64,000 nucleotides of DNA, taken from the NCBI RefSeq assembly GCF_017916325.1, contig NC_090165.1, positions 1,217,501 to 1,281,500 of the forward strand. Reading direction: 5' to 3'. The position numbers were made by a program, and so were the translations under genes. Shown in pieces: positions 63,017 to 64,000 of this stretch. This DNA comes from Leishmania martiniquensis. Its lineage: Eukaryota; Euglenozoa; Kinetoplastea; Trypanosomatida; Trypanosomatidae. The first letter of the stretch is position 1. Every line of letters begins with the position of its first letter. The notes beneath the pieces are model-generated. The model saw only the letters and a program-made list of their open reading frames with translations, was not told the origin of the DNA and made no database searches.

Positions 63017-64000
63017 CTTATGGCATGGGCTACGTATGTATGCATATATAGCTTCCGTGCATGTAGGTTGTGTTGCCCTTTTCGGCATCTCACTTATCCC
63101 ACGGCAGAGTTCGCTCAATCGAGTGCTTGTCTAATTTGCTGCTATGTGACTTTACCCTCTGCTTGGCAGCTGTCGCTCCACTTGCGTTTTTGTTTCGTGC
63201 GCTGGTTCAAGTGATGTCTGTGATGGCCCACTTTCTCTGGCCGGATGGCAATTGCACCTCTCAGCCATAGGTGTGGAGAAAGCGCGACGCCTTTCTCCCT
63301 TCAGCGTCCTTTTCTTCTTTCGGGAAGTCAACGCCAAGGGGAAGAGGAAGGCCCGACCATGACGTGCGTTGCTCGGCTACATGCTTTCACGGCAGCGTTG
63401 AACGTGTGCTACCAGCTCTGCGCCGATTTAGCGACCTTTCGTGTGTCGCTACCGGCGGTGGCGCCACACATTGCTTACGAAATTACCTCGTTCGGCGAAA
63501 GTCGTAGCGTTGAGACAGAGGAGTAAAGAAGAGGTCTCAGGTGCTCGAGGGCGGCTGAGCGACGCGCGCCAAATTCGTAACCGGAAGCGTGGAATATCTT
63601 GGTGGTTTGTGTGTGAGGGGCTAAGCTGAACCCACTTGAGTCATTCGAGCCTCTTCTACAGTTTCCCTCACGCTAGCCTCACACTCGAGCATGCGGAGAA
63701 TTGCGCGGCAGCATGTCGCTAGCGTGCTTCATCGCGATGCACGAGGAGTTCTCTTGACCGTAGCTTCTCTGCATGACCGCACGTGCATGCTGACCCACAC
63801 CACGTTGCGGTCTGCGGGAGCAATGCGCTCTGTCGGAGAGCGCCTGTATCAGCGCTTTCCTTCACACCCCTTTCTCTCGTATTTACTATGACCATCATCC
63901 AGCGCATGCACGATAACCTTCGCTTCTTTCCCTTCGTCTCCGCTAGAGCCCCGCCTATCTCTGTTCACAAGCGGGCGCGATCTAGCGCCCTACAGCACAG

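Larger units (their letters stand above)
57593..64000. other. 6.4 kb at the right end without a convincing gene
   Basis: From 57593 to about 59.0 kb the sequence is a normal C/T- and GT-rich spacer, with a perfect 24-bp palindrome at 58159-58182. From about 59.0 to 62.9 kb the composition changes: balanced and GC-rich, almost no polypyrimidine tract, many overlapping open frames on both strands and several runs of seven or more G. From about 63.0 kb the normal spacer character returns. A possible short gene or relic at 62631-63016 is listed separately. The next real gene probably starts beyond the window. Confidence 0.5.

Noticed and set aside
1..64000. tRNA genes, rRNA genes, CRISPR arrays, bacterial-type operators
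   Set aside because: No clover-leaf or rRNA-like sequence was recognised by eye, and the eukaryotic trypanosomatid layout makes the others inapplicable; a tRNA/snoRNA scan would be decisive.
1..64000. A strand-switch region with transcription start or stop
   Set aside because: All accepted genes are on the + strand, so no divergent or convergent switch is supported.

Overview
The window looks like a piece of a Leishmania-type trypanosomatid chromosome. Every convincing gene lies on the + strand and none needs a cis-spliced intron. The genes are separated by long C/T-rich spacers, and most start codons follow a polypyrimidine tract and an AG within about 20-200 nt. This is the layout expected of one polycistronic unit processed by trans-splicing. 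The neighbouring set CSE1, Tcp11-like, MKT1-like and DNA ligase I, with a PAS-domain phosphoglycerate kinase, resembles from memory Leishmania chromosome 30 and T. brucei chromosome 6. No search was run.

Layout. (1) 2-1708: 3' part of a multi-EF-hand calcium-binding protein whose start lies outside the window. (2) 5886-7751: CCCH zinc-finger protein with long low-complexity, Gln-rich tail. (3) About 8.7 kb without a gene, holding copy 1 of a 581-bp direct repeat. (4) 16442-18025: PAS-PGK. (5) 18750-25459: a 545-bp inverted-repeat pair bracketing the exportin-2/CSE1 gene (21095-24022). (6) 26664-27200 and 28149-28853: two small conserved-looking proteins of unknown function, one with a zinc ribbon. 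(7) 31149-31729: copy 2 of the direct repeat, then 32274-34127, a WD40 protein whose N-terminal half looks like the D6/AAA6 part of a dynein heavy chain. (8) 36394-39007: a Tcp11-family locus whose frame breaks near 37570. (9) 41013-43400: MKT1-like pseudo-nuclease of the XPG family. (10) 48498-50804: replicative DNA ligase I with a PCNA box. (11) 51550-51981: small, possibly myristoylated protein. (12) 53005-54210: TTC5-like TPR/OB protein. (13) 55121-55543: Yippee. (14) 56417-57592: casein kinase 1 paralogue with DVG in place of DFG. (15) 57593-64000: no convincing gene. Its part from about 59.0 to 62.9 kb has a base composition unlike the other spacers.

The genes are functionally mixed, as is usual for trypanosomatid polycistrons: calcium sensing, RNA-level regulation (CCCH protein and MKT1-like), nuclear export of importin-alpha, replication and repair, and signalling. 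The most distinctive structural feature is the nesting of a practically identical inverted-repeat pair inside a practically identical direct-repeat pair. In Leishmania such repeats are known substrates for linear and circular gene amplification. The most distinctive protein is the dynein-D6-like/WD40 fusion.
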